From the NCBI GenBank assembly GCA_028554795.2, contig CM068825.1, positions 151,874,053 to 151,938,052 on the forward strand: DNA of 64,000 nt. Direction: 5' to 3'. The position numbers and the translations under genes were made by a program. The notes under the pieces are model-generated. The model was not told the origin of the DNA. It did not search any database and was given only the letters and a program-made list of their open reading frames with translations. This document shows positions 31,839-44,300 of this stretch, piece by piece (positions within the stretch are counted from its first letter, which is position 1; each line of letters starts with the position of its first letter). The DNA is from Sinohyriopsis cumingii. Taxonomy: Eukaryota > Mollusca > Bivalvia > Unionida > Unionidae.

Positions 31839-34800
31839 AGGGGTTGTCCACATATGATGTCACACAATGTTTGCCATCCCCACCCCAATCACACTTTGTC
31901 ACAAAAACCCAGACCTTCCTAGGTGACATCACAAATCTCTTACCCCCCCCCCCCCTTTTCCCACAATTTTTGTAATACTGATAAGTAAATGTAATGTAAA
32001 TCAGTTAACTATTCAGACAAAACAAAAACTTTTATGTAAAACAGCGTTTAATTAATCAGGCTTTTACAAGGACTGCTTGGCTATTTAAAAGTTTATAAAA
32101 TTATTTTTAAAACTTTAATTAATTTTAATCAAAAAACAAAATCAAATGTAAATTAAACACATCAATCACTTCATTTCTTACTAACATTAAAGTTTCATCA
32201 AATCCACAAAAATTCTAAGGGTTTAAAATCTGAAGTATTTGTAAATAAAGAACTTCTCTTCATAGTTATCACTGTCCCAAGGCAAAGTAAGATGCTCCTC
32301 CATAGAATGAACAAGAAATCCGTTTGTTTCTAGATAAACATCATTTATTGGAAGGGATATTTGCCTCCAAATCAAGCTCCTCCTTGCCAATCCAATCCAC
32401 ACTTTCTCCATTCTCCACATTTGTTAGTATGGCCATTATTTTGTGTTGACTTCTAGCAGTGACTCACATTGGTGTGATGCGCTTCAATGGAACTGCTATT
32501 TATTTGTGAACTGAGATCTAATAAACTGAGTGACTGCATAGCATGACCAGAGAGCTGAAGTACGCGTGGCATATCCTGCGAATTCCCTCATTTAGCACAT
32601 GTTGAAGTGAAGGGCAATAAAGATTATAAGGAAGTGTCCGAAATGTGTTTGCTGACCCTGGTAGAATATCTTTCGTTTTGATACTTTGAGTTGCAAATAA
32701 GGATGGAAATTTAAAGGCTCCATCTGTTGCTTGATCTGGAACTTTAAGCCCTTCACATGTTTGAACAAAGAGTAAAGGAGGAGGAAGAAATCTGTGTTTT
32801 ATCATGCTGAAGCATGCGCTTTGTTCTTTCAAACAGCACATGTTGTTGTCACATTTCACAATCTGAAGCAAGTATTGGCTTGAGTGGACATGTGTCACAC
32901 CAGTTTTGATCTCTACACAATATATCCTGTTCCATGAGCTTTGAATTTAATGGATTCATATACTCAGCAATGATTGGATAATTGTCCACAGTCAACTGTG
33001 ACCATATTTCAGCCAATGTTTTTCCAGCAAATTGAAAGTTTTTCTTCTGTAGCTCAATTTCAATTGTCTTACCTCGTTCATCTAAATGGCTGCCATAGTT
33101 GCCATGAGGTAGTATTAATCCACTCTATTCCCTGCTCAGTGGTACCATCTTTCTCTCCACTCTGTTAAAAACACTTTGTCCCAGAGCATTTATTGCAACG
33201 AAGACAGAGTGAAGATCATGTTTCAAGAAATGTTGGATGGCAACCTTAATGACTATTTGATACCGTGGGTTTTCATCCGGCCCACCATCAACAGTAAACA
33301 GGAGAATCAACTTGACCAATTTATCTAAACCAGTCCTGGTTATAGTATCGAACTCTGTCAGACAAGTCAAATCCATGGCTGGGTGCTGGTGATGCAGAAT
33401 GTTTCCAGATCAGATGGCTATAAACGCTGGGCCGGAGAAGCCAACAGCATCTCTGTTTCCAAGACCATTTAGATGGATCTCAATGCCGGCATATACTGAG
33501 GGTATAAGCTTGTGCCAAGCAACAAATACCCAGTCATGGTCAGGAAGGCTTACTTTATACTCAACATGCATTAGCAGTAGGCTCTGCTTATTGGCAGCAA
33601 CCAGACCAATTGGGACACGACATTTATTGTCCTGGCTGACAAATCAAACCTCATACGGTCCAAGCATGGAAAACAATTCTTCCAAATGCATTATTGTAAT
33701 TGTGCAAAACTGGCCATCAATATGTTTAGTGTGATAATCATTTTGCACTCTAATTAACTTTTCTGGGACAGTGGTTACATGACACTTACCTTCTGATGAC
33801 GAACTATGCTTCGAAAGTAGAGGAAGGTAGACTCCACTTCAACTTATATTGAAGCCAACTTTTGTTAAATGCTCTGTTAATTGATCTAAGGTTTCTGTAG
33901 ACTTCAAACTGTCTTTTTTCATGAGAAGCTGAACCATCCATTGCGATATCTAGTATAGTTTGCAAAAGCAATCGTTGTTCCTCATTGATTTTTGGTTGAC
34001 CACATATGGCCCTGATATTTAGTTTTGTGCACAGTTCAGGATTGTCTTCCAATAAAGCATTCAGTTCTGATTTTTTTCAAATTCCTTGCTTTCTGGTATC
34101 TTCTTTGATCATCACTTTAGTTTCTTTTCCAACTCAGTTTTTCTTTTTTGTTTATCTTCTAAGTCCTGCTCATTTGAAAGTAGTCCTTGTTTCTGCTGAT
34201 TATACAAACCAATGAAGTCAGAATTTATGACATCAACTAGGGACTTCTAATATAACTGAACAGTAACATTTCTCAGAGTAGCCAAATGGCTTGTAGAAGG
34301 CAATGTTTCAGAAGTAATGATATTCAAGACATTAGCTGGTTGTTCATTGGACTCTAAATTATCCTGAGTAGAAACTTTTTTGAAACTGATGGTGCTTGTT
34401 TTGTCCAAAAGTTAAGAAGTGATCCTTTTTTTGTAATGGAAATTGCCTCGAGCTTTTTGCAACATATGGTTATCTTTTTCAGCCAGATCTGTGAAATTCT
34501 TGATGCTATTCCACTTTATAAGTTCATCTTGGCACATCTTTTTAGTTATTTTAGGATATGCTATCACATAAGACTGATATAATTTATTTTTATCCATTGA
34601 TATGGTCTGATGAAAAGTCATGAAAATTAAAACTAATGTAACGCTGGACACCTTACATTGTATGGTTTCAATAGCATAAATGTTACTAGTGCCGCACACT
34701 GGCTCAATCCTCAAAGTTCTTATCTCCCCTCATCCTGTCTTTTTTAGACTGCTTTTTTTTAAAGTCATCAAGCTTCAAAGACTCTTTGTACTAGTAGGAT

Positions 34801-35481
34801 CATTTATAATCTAGCACTGGTGTCAACAAAATGTTTTCAATAAAAAGAAAGAAAAAACCTAACATTTGATATATTTATTCCCTTTAATGTGCGGCGTCCT
34901 TGTGTGACAACAGGGCTCAACCTTGGTGCTACTCAACTAATTGCATTTGTTGCTTTTTCACATGAAAATATTAAAAGATTAAACATTCACTGCGGACCCA
35001 ATACCATCTTTCAACTTGCTAAACTGGTGTGTCTTTGATCTCATCTAACTGTTGTCAGGATGGTGATAATGTGTCAGCCTATTGTTCATCTTTTCTAAAA
35101 TCTACGTTTAGTTACCAGTCTGCCTGCAGTGTATTTAGTCTACATTTTGTTTTTGAAGTGAGTATTTCATTATATTAAAAAAAGGAATTACATAATTAAA
35201 AAAAAAACAGTTTAAACCAGTTAAAGGTTATAATAATATCCCAATATTTCATATGAGATAACATGAGAGAGTTGTTATCTATTGCAGATAAAAATGTACT
35301 GAGGATGCAGGTCACAAAATCTTTTTTTGTTCTGACATTATTTTTGAAAGAAGCATTCCACACTCAAATTTATTGTGATGTCACATTTCTTCAAACCCCC
35401 CTTCCTCCCCCTTTGTCACATTTTGTCAAAACAATTTACCCCCTCCCCCCCACTGAATGACATCATATGTGAATGACCCCT
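31839..35481. mobile_element. TTAA-inserted DNA transposon, 3.6 kb, inverted ends
   Basis: The left end is aggggttgtccacatatgat and the right end in reverse complement is aggggtcattcacatatgat: 17 of 20 match, and the match continues (gtca). Inside both ends lie gtgacatcacaa and C-rich runs in inverse orientation. The surrounding minisatellite supplies an uninserted version of the site, gtctttaaggacaaaacaca at about 31608. Comparison puts the element in a TTAA (left ttaa/ttga, right taa). Minus-strand transposase remnants fill 32520-34720. Confidence 0.75.
32520..34720 (-). pseudogene. decayed DDE-type transposase-like gene
   Basis: Read on the minus strand through several frameshifts, the order is: a lysine-rich N-terminal part (34714-34412), then ILDIAMDGSASHEKRQFEVY (about 33950-33890), then QDNKCRVPIGLVAANKQS and LPDHDWVFVAWHKLIPSVYA (about 33640-33490). 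LLFTVDGGPDENPRYQ follows at 33300-33240, then VFVAINALGQSVFNRVERKM, and downstream HGNYGSHLDERGKT and LAEIWS (about 33110-32990). I remember this chain from uncharacterised proteins widespread in cnidarian and mollusc genomes. The Asp residues in Q-D-N-K and V-D-G-G fit catalytic acids of an RNase H-like fold, which is inference. I cannot assign a superfamily. Confidence 0.65.
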
Positions 35482-36339
35482 AAGGACAAAACACAACAAC
35501 TGTTCATAAGGCACTGAAAAACCAACACAAAGAAGAATTATTAACTTTATCATGGATGATTCAGTATAATTGGATTAGAAAATATCAGCCTTTTTAAGAA
35601 TTGATATCTTTCAAAAAATACAAGCAAACAACAAATACTTGCTATTTTTTAAATGAATATTTACCATAAAAAAATGTTAACATCTTTTTTAATTTAAAGA
35701 AAGTAAAAGTGTTTTGGTATACAACGTATGCCAGTTTAACCAATCAAACTTTATTTACTTTTGTAATAAACTTTTGCAGTAATTAAAATCACATGGCAAA
35801 AATTTGTGAAGAGGTTGTATAAAATTTGGGAGACAGGCTACAACCATGTTACATGTATATGTAAATTTGTGTTATAATGAAGAGTGTTATAGCAGGTTTC
35901 CCAGTAATTCCCTCTAAAACTGTGCAGATTCTGATTTGCAAAACGATCATGTTTTTTAGTTATGTGTACATTTTATTCTCATCAGTCAGCTATTCAGCAT
36001 TTACAACATACTCAGAATGACATTGGTCTTTTAAGTGATGGAATATATGTTTGAACTGAGGATTAAACCCAAGCCAACAGAAGTGTAAAGCAAGTGCAAT
36101 AACACAGTACACTCCAATACCCCAATATCACTAATTCATAATTAATATATAGATGGAGTGTCAAATGTTCCTAATAAGCTGAGCAAGAAGCTCTTCATGG
36201 TTTTGGATGCCACAAGCTCTGAGTGCAGGGTAATAGGTCATTATTTGATACTTTTGTGATAGAAAATTTATATGTATTAGTTTCAATGTCATTTCTGTAA
36301 ATATTTCTCAACATTGTATAATGTGGCATTTTACATATA
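35482..36339. other. end of minisatellite and AT-rich sequence
   Basis: The first ~50 bases continue the minisatellite seen left of the transposon. The segment 35880-35945 is a dispersed repeat, inverse of 29300-29400. The rest shows nothing I can name. Confidence 0.5.
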
Positions 36340-36910
36340 CAGTAATACCTCGTGCATTCGCGTTTCTGGATTCGCGAATTCACGGATTCGCAAAATTTTC
36401 ATTGGTACCCTCTACGTACATGTTTTCTTTATTTTATTAAATTGTACCTTCGTTATATGACTTCTGTGACATATGGAGTTTACCTAGTTTACCTTCCCGA
36501 CAATGACAAAGAAAACATCAGTCATTAAGTTTACAGTCCCATTCGTTACTTGGTTTTACCTTACTGTGAGTGCAAAAGAAAACGGCAGCCAATGAATTAT
36601 TATAGGGGTAATATTAGTATACATGTACCGTACTGTAAATGCGCTAGTGTGGCAAATACCCATTAGGCGATACTGTACTCCATTTTTACGACATCAACCA
36701 TTTATTTCTCTTTTTAAGGGTAATGTATTAAGCTAACTTTTAAATGAAATTAAAGTGCTTTGGGAGCATGATTTGGGTCATATTTAGGGTTTAAACCCTA
36801 GACATAAGCATTTATTAGCATTTTTAGTGACTTGTACCAAACATTCGCGATTCCTCCTGATCCACGACTGGTTCTTGAACCTAACCTCACGAATGTTCGA
36901 GGTATTACTG
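36340..36910. mobile_element. Tigger/pogo-like MITE with TA duplication
   Basis: The ends cagtaatacctcg and cgaggtattactg are perfect 13-base inverted copies, with TA directly outside on both sides (36338-36339 and 36911-36912). The inner ends continue the match loosely (attcgcg..attcgcgaat against aaacattcgcgattcc). Sequence and TA target fit the pogo/Tigger branch of Tc1-mariner. No transposase frame is present. Confidence 0.85.
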
Positions 36911-38425
36911 TAATGTGGACATTAAGTATATTAATCTGACACATTGTATGAGTTTTTGCACAAACTTTTGAAATGGACCTAAGATCAGAAACAATACAGC
37001 AAAATTGAAAGAATACAGTTGATATTAAAGCTGCATTCTCTTTGCTGACACAAAGATATTATTAACTGAGATCAATGCATGGGATGATATTTAGACTCTA
37101 CCAATGAATAGTGGTGAAAATATTAGGAACAAAGGCACACCGGACTGACAAGAAAAAGGGGCAATTCCAGCAGGGACCTAAAATATCAAATCATTTAGCA
37201 TTTACATGGGTTGGGGTGTTTCACACGCTATTATCATTGTGTCGGTAAACCTACAACAGGTCAATATGGCATATGCAACTTTACACAGCTAACCTGCAGC
37301 TATTGACTAAGTGTTAGCAAAACTCTGTAGAGATCACGCATTCTCACTGTTCAAGTGTTGCTATCCGATGATTTGGGACCAACCTAAAACCTACTCTGCA
37401 TTCAGATGGCGGATTAGTGCTAGCTAAAAATACAAGGCTGCATTTAACAAAGATAACATTATGCACTGATAGCATAAAGTCAGTTTTTCTTCTGCTCCTG
37501 TCCTCTCAGGAATTTTCAGTATGGTGGATCAGTGCTCACACTCAGTTGCCATAGCACTGCTATTTCAGTTTTAGACTGTGCTCTTCAAAGACTAACAAGT
37601 AAATATTACTTTCATTTAGAAAAATTGAACCAATATCATTGAGTAAATAGGTCTAAATATTCATCAGGTGCAAAAAAAATTGGTAATTCAACTGCACCTC
37701 AGTTCTCTAAGCCACTCTTGACATGTCTCAGTTGGCATGTTCTCCTGTGATTATGAATACAAGACTGTATTAATTCTAACTTTATCTTAAGAAATTAATT
37801 TTATAAGGAGATAGCAAAATGGGTATAATTGATGTGATAGAATGTTTGGGAGATAGTTTACATAGGATGTGTTCTTACAATGCCACATTATTTAGTCTGC
37901 TTCATGAAATAATCAGCTTTTATGTAAGCCAGGTGCCTGAAAAATCACTTCATTGAACTTAAGCTATTGCAAGTGGTTACCCAGCAGTAACAAAATTAGC
38001 TCTGTAATATTGGACAAAGTTTAGACTATAGCTCGGGTTTTGGATAGTAAGATATTTTGTATAATCTAAGAGAAAATGCTTTGTGGTATTAGGTTCACTG
38101 CATAAACACCAATTGCTGTATAATGGGTGGTGTTTGAAAAGATCATCGTTTTAAAAAGCTGTTCTGGTAAAAACACTTCTAAAGTTAAGAAAGTCTAGCT
38201 TCAAAGTTACTTTCCTTAATAAAATTTTACCAAAGTGAAAATCATGCATTCTTTTCTCTTTTTTTAATTCTTATAGCTAGTCTATAATAAACGAGTGATT
38301 TAGTCAAGCTGTTCAGAATGATAAAGTGCCTACCTGACATCAATACTACTTGATTCCTTTTGAATATTTTGTTATCTCCTATACTGAATGGAATGTCTGT
38401 AACCACATGAGTTTTTCAGAGAGTT
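36911..38425. other. intergenic sequence, nothing recognised
   Basis: There are no convincing exons, arrays or element ends. Short open frames only. Confidence 0.5.
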
Positions 38426-38426
38426 G

Positions 38427-38510
38427 TTATAATAGTAATAATAATAATGACTTTATTTCAAGAAGGTAACACAATTAACTGAAGAACTTATCTACCTTGA
38501 TGTATAAATG
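38427..38510 (-). mobile_element. 5'-truncated LINE 3' tail (same family as 25250)
   Basis: (TAA)n followed by tgactttatttcaagaaggt and aacacaattaactgaagaac .. atctaccttga closely matches 25290-25355. It is a tail-only copy. Confidence 0.7.
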
Positions 38511-38519
38511 ATTCTAAAT

Positions 38520-39400
38520 CACTATGGGGCCAATCAGACAGACCCTCGGACATCCAATATGGCTGTCATGGTGGCCATCTTGAAAATTTTCTATTAATCC
38601 TGAATGCATGGTATTATTATGATGGTTGTCATGGAGTTTTTACTAAAAGGCTTACTGGTAATATGAAGTCCTGAATGAAAATGGTACCAATCTGACATCT
38701 AATGGATGTTCTGGCAGCCAGCTGTCAAATCTTTTTATTGATGTTTGTCCTGAATGAATAGTTGTATTGACTTCTTTGTGATGTATAGATGGTTTTAAAT
38801 GAAAATTGTGCTCTGATATATCCAATGTAACCATCATGGTTACCATCTTGAAAATCTTATCACTACTATTCACTGATGGATGCGCTTTTCAAAGACTTGT
38901 GTTATTTATTTGGTACTACACGAAAAGGGTTCTGATCTGACTGCCAACATGGTTGCCAGGTCTTGTTATTGCTACTTATCCAAAATGGATGGTAATAGCT
39001 ATATGGGGTTTTCAGTACAAGACTTCTTATGTCTGGTTGGTCCTAAACAAAATTCAAGCCAATTTGACAAAAAATATGACAGACATGATGGACATTTTGA
39101 AAATATTAATAGGACTACATTTCCTGAATGGACGATCATAGTGATTTAGAGGATTTTCACTAAAAGACTTCATAATTGGTCTTAATTAAAAATATTACTA
39201 CTGTGATGGCTATTTTGAAACTCTTTCTATATATCTTCTGAATGGATATTCATAGCATTGTGGATTTTTCAAGAAAAATATTCCTATGGTATGTAGTTCG
39301 TCTGAAACATAAATGGTGCCAGTCACTCAGATATCTTTAAAAGTTTTAAATTTAGTATGTTTTGAGTTTCTCAAGAGTATTTTTATGTTTTAAATACTCA
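38520..39400. repeat. decayed long-period satellite (~150 bp)
   Basis: Phrases such as atggctgtcatggtggccat, cttgaaaat, cctgaatgg, ttttcactaaaagacttctta, ggttggtcctaaa and atggtaccaatctgacatc recur in the same order about every 150 bases. Further copies lie at 41790-42010, 42720-43150 and 44810-44965. Confidence 0.7.
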
Positions 39401-39419
39401 GCAGTTAAAACAAACAGAC

Positions 39420-40835
39420 TTATCGAGAATTCATATAAATTCAGAGTGGCTAGTAGAGCATAAGTAACTTCGCAGGACTCTTGAATTCCTATAAATTCAT
39501 TGTGGCTAGAAGAGCACAAGTAACTTCAAGGAACTCTTGAATTCCTATAAATTCATTGTGGCCAGTAGAGCATAAGTAACTTCGAGGGACTCTTGAATTC
39601 CTATAAACTCATTGTGGCTAGTAGAGCATACATAATTTTGAGGGACTCTTGAATTCCTATAAACTCAATTGTGGCTAATAGAGCATAAGTAACTTCGAGG
39701 GACTCTTGAATTCCTATAAACTTATTGTGGCTAGTGGAACATAAGTAACTTCAAGGGACTCTTGAATTCCTATAAATTCATTGTGGTTAGAAGAGCATAA
39801 GTAACTTCAAGGGACTCTTGAATTCCTATAAATTCATTGTGGCTATTAGAGCGTAAGTAAATTCGAGGGACTCTTGAATTCCTATAAACTTATTGTGGTT
39901 AGAAGAGCATAAGTAGCTTCAAGGGACTCTTGAATTCCTTTAAATTCATTGTGGCTAGAAGAGCATAAGTAACTTTAAGGGATTCTTGAATTCCTATAAA
40001 TTCATTATGGCTATTAGAGCATAAGTAACTTCGAGGGACTCTTGAATTCCTATAAATTCATTGTGGCTAGAAAAGCATAAGTAACTTCGAGGGACTCTTG
40101 AATTCCTATAAATTCACTGTGGCTATTAGAGCATAAGTAACTTCGAGGGACTCTTGAATTCCTATAAATTCATTGTGGCTAGAAGAGCATAAGTAACTTC
40201 GAGGGACTCTTGAATTCCTATAAATTCATTGTGGATATTAGAGCGTAAGTAAATTCGAGGGACTCTTGAATTCCTATAAACTCATTGTGGCTAGTAGAGC
40301 ATACATAATTTTGAGGGACTCTTGAATTCCTATAAACTTATTGTGGTTAGAAGAGCATAAGTAGCTTCAAGGGACTCTTGAATTCCTTTAAATTCATTGT
40401 GGCTAGAAGAGCATAAGTAACTTTAATGGACTCTTGAATTCCTATAAATTAATTGTGGCTATTAGAGCATAAGTAACTTCAAGGGACTCTTGAATTCCTA
40501 TAAATTCATTGTGGCTAGAAGAGCATAAGTAACTTCGAGGGACTCTTGAATTCCTATAAATTCATTGTGGCTATTAGAGCATAAGTAACTTCGAGGGACT
40601 CTTGAATTCCTATAAATTCATTGTGGCTAGAAGAGCATACATAATTTTGAGGGTCTCTTGAATTCCTATAAATTCAATTGTGGCTAGAAGAGCATAAGTA
40701 GCTTCGAGGGATTCTTGAATTCCTGTAAATTCATTGTGGCTAGTAGAGCATAAGTAACTTCGAGGGACTCTTGAATTCCTATAAACTCATTGTGGCTAGT
40801 AGAGCATAAGTAACTTTGAGGGACTCTTGTTGATG
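39420..40835. repeat. 56-bp minisatellite, about 25 copies
   Basis: The unit is ggctagtagagcataagtaa .. cttcgagggactcttgaatt .. cctataaattcattgt. Variant units (cataattttgaggg; agaagagc; attagagc) recur in blocks, which shows duplication of several units at once (compare 39590-39960 with 40230-40450). Confidence 0.95.
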
Positions 40836-41790
40836 GTAATGAATTACATTGAGAATGTAGATTGTAAACATAAATTATATGGCATATAGGTCAAGGTCAA
40901 ATTAAAATATCAAAGGTTGAAGAAGCTCTTTACATTTTGCACTAGCAGTTCTGCATTGAGACTTTATTTTCTTAATATTGATAGTGTCTGTGCCAAATAT
41001 GATGCAAAGGTTAAGGTTTCTTTCACTAATCAGCAAATGTAAAAAATTGCATACAGTGAATTGGTATACAAAGAGTTACAATTTTCAACCAGACTGTTCA
41101 GGTGAACATCTTTTTAAATGTAAAAATCAAATGCAGAACAGAGAGGGGAGAGAGGTAGGTTTTGAGAAGGAAAGAAATGGATTTTTATTTTCATCATAAA
41201 AGTCCATTTCTGAGTTGACCTTCATAATATCTTAGTACAGCAATACATTTTCATGTCTGTACTTTTGTCTGAATGTCCCACACCTAAAATTAAGGTCAAT
41301 TACTCAAGTTTTTTACATTACGCAAAGTTAACATTTGTTACATCTAGCTACATTCATGTCATGTTCAACAACAATGGAGTAGTGGTCTCTTGTGTCAGCA
41401 AATTTTAAATTATATAAATTATGGTTGATTTAAAGAAGGGCTTATTTACAACTTGGTGTACTTGTAACTTGCATTGTAATAAAATTATATAGTGACATAT
41501 ATGTTGCTTGTAAGTTGTCTCCTATTTTCTATGCACCTGCCCATTATATCCATTATTGTCATTATTTGATTTTATTAACAATAGTAAATAAATTCTTAAA
41601 TTTTATTGTTTTAGCTTTACTTGTCAGATACTAGAAGAACTTATGTGATGGCTGTGAATTTCATCCTGGCATCGTTAGCACATTTGTTATTACTAGTCCT
41701 AAACAACAGGGATAATTTCTATGAAACCAACAAATTTATTCACCCTAGACCTAGATGATGCTAAATGGAAATGGTTTCTCTCGGGTACCA
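40836..41790. other. AT-rich sequence, nothing recognised
   Basis: There is no exon, array or element end that I can support. Several ORFs of 60-75 codons are at the length expected by chance. Confidence 0.5.
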
Positions 41791-41949
41791 GTATGTTGGC
41801 CACATCTTTAAACCATTGTTATCACTATTATTCCTGAATGGACGGTCATACCAACGTGAAGTTTTTATTCAAGAACTTCTTACAATGTTTAGTTGGTTTC
41901 AAATGAAAATGGTCCCAATATGACATCCTGTATGGGTGTCACAGTGGTA

Positions 41950-42725
41950 ATCTGCAAAATCATTTAATCACCACTCATCTGGAATAACCATGGGTTTTTC
42001 ATTAAAATCATTTTATCACCACTCATCCTGAATGACCATGGGTTTTTCATTAAAATCATTTAATCACCACTCATTCTGAATGACCATGGGTTGTTCATTA
42101 AAATTGTTTTACCACCACTCATCCTGAATGACCATGGGTTGTTCATTAAAATCATTTTATCACCACTCATTCTGAATGACCATGGGTTGTTCATTAAAAT
42201 CATTTTATCACCACTCATTCTGAATGACCATGGGTTTTTCATTAAAATCATTTTATCACCACTCATTCTGAATGACCATGGGTTTTTCATTAAAATCATT
42301 TTATCACCACTCATTCTGAATGACCATGGGTTTTTCATTAAAATCATTTTATCACCACTCATTCTGAATGACCATGGGTTTTTCATTAAAATCATTTTAT
42401 CACCACTCATCCTGAATGACCATGGGTTGTTCAAAAAAATTGTTTTATCACCACTCATCCTGAATGACCATGGGTTTTTCATTAAAATCATTTTATCACC
42501 AATCATCCAGAATGACCATGGTTTTTTTCATTAAAATCATTTTATCACCACTCATCCTGAATGACCATGGGTTGTTCATTAAAATTGTTTTATCACCACT
42601 CATCCTGAATGACCATGGGTTTTTCATTAAAATCATTTTATCACCAATCATCCAGAATGACCATGGGTTGTTAATTAACACCATTTTATCACCACTCATC
42701 CTGAGTGACCATGGGTTTTTCTTTA
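41950..42725. repeat. 48-bp minisatellite, about 16 copies
   Basis: The unit is ttcattaaaatcattttatc .. accactcattctgaatgacc .. atgggttt. Since 48 is divisible by three and the unit lacks stops in one frame on each strand, it yields ~148-codon open frames on both strands (FIKIILSPLILNDHG and MILMKNPWSFRMSGDK). These are repeat artefacts. Confidence 0.95.
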
Positions 42726-43159
42726 AAAGACTTCATATGATTGGTTGGTTGTAAACAAAAATTGCTCCAATCTGGACACTGACACCATGTTAGTCATTTT
42801 TTAAATCTTATTTTCATCCTCCTGAATGGATTGTCTTGTTGGCATAGATCTTAAACTAAAAGACTTCTTATGATGTCTGGCTGGTCCTAAATGAAAATGG
42901 TGTTGAGCAGGCATCAGATACAGTCACTACGATGGCAATCTTGTCACTACTCATTTTGTCTTTCTGGTCATATCTACATTGGGTTTTCACTAAAAGACTG
43001 ATGATCTCTACTTGGCACTAAATGAAAATTATGCACATCCGACCTCTAGTGGGGCTACCAAATCTTGTTTCGGCTGCGTTTCTAATCAAAAGGTCACAAC
43101 TTCTTGACATTCACCTCAAAAACTTAATGTGTACAGTTGGTCCTAAATAGTAATGATAT

Positions 43160-44300
43160 GATCTGACATACAGCTATGGCTGGAAGAACTGAATAATGGC
43201 TACTTAGCTTGGATAATATTTCTAGATTCTAAGAATGCCTTTGATCTAGTTTCTTGTCATATTTTTCTAAGTAAGCTACATTGTTATGGATCTCATGACC
43301 ATACAAAAATTGGTTTAATTCATATTTATATGATAGGAAGCCAAGCATATTTATATGATAGGAAGCCAAGCCACTCTATTACATGGTATATAAGGCATGG
43401 TGTTCCACAAGGCTCTATACTGGATACCCTCTTCTTTCTTTTATTTATCAATGACCTTCCACTCTCTATTCAGCATACAAATACTGACATGTTTACAGAC
43501 AAATACTAATTTATTCACCAAGAATCAATGTCTGTACCCTGGAATGCAAACTATACTTTGACTTTACGTAAAGTGAGGAGTGGTCAGAACAAAAAGAGAT
43601 GAGAATAAGTGAATCAAAGACAAAATGCATGCTTATGGGAACATCTATATAAAAAAAAACAATGTTGAAAGATATATCACTCTGCATTAATAGTGAGGCA
43701 GCTGAAAAATGTAAATGATGAGAAGCTATTAGTAGTAATCACTGACAGAAGTTTTAGTTGGAAACACAACAAGACAGTGTCTGTAGGTCCCTCACATCAA
43801 ACATGTAATTGCTTAGTAGAATAAAAATGTGCCTGCCAAAGGACTCCATAATTCTTTATTACAATTCTTATATACTTCCAATGATTGACAACACTCAACA
43901 ATATTGGGAAATTGTACTTGTTCTCAACCTGCTAGAATTCACAGGCTTCACAAACAAGCAGCTCGGTTGATTTTTAATATCCCCATTGATGCATCATCAG
44001 ACATGTTTACAGAATTAAAATGAATAAGAATAAATGAAAGAATAAACTTACTGGAGCAGTTCTGGATTTTAAATATATTAAACAAGATGTTCGAGAGTGC
44101 ATGACTAAATTATTCTTCGAGCTGTCTTCAACCTATAATCTAGGAAATTTAGCAAAAATTTAGAATTACAACCACCTTTCATTGAACAATTCAGAGGAGT
44201 CTGTGGTATTCAGGGCTAACGTACTTCCTCCTCACATTTAATCTGCTGATTCAGTTGTCCTTTTGAAAAATATACATGCAGTATTTGAAACAGACATATT
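43160..44300 (+). pseudogene. second RT remnant (jockey/CR1-type LINE)
   Basis: Plus-strand reading gives IIFLDSKNAFDLVSCHIFLS, then a SYL-type region, then WYIRHGVPQGSILDTLFF, LLFINDLPLSI and TDMFTDKY where an active YADD box would be. Many stops follow, with LSWKH-type (FSWKHNKT) and ..AVLDFKYI..LF fragments. A tandem 25-base duplication (atttatatgataggaagcca) near 43324-43370 adds damage. It is on the opposite strand to the other LINEs here. Confidence 0.75.

Noticed and set aside
39420..40835. CRISPR-like regular array
   Set aside because: Units are contiguous 56-bp tandem copies with no unique spacers, in an animal genome.
42060..42754. Open frames of ~147 codons on both strands made of 16-residue repeats
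   Set aside because: They follow from a 48-bp tandem unit lacking stops; openness on both strands at once, no splice context and a repeat origin argue against coding.
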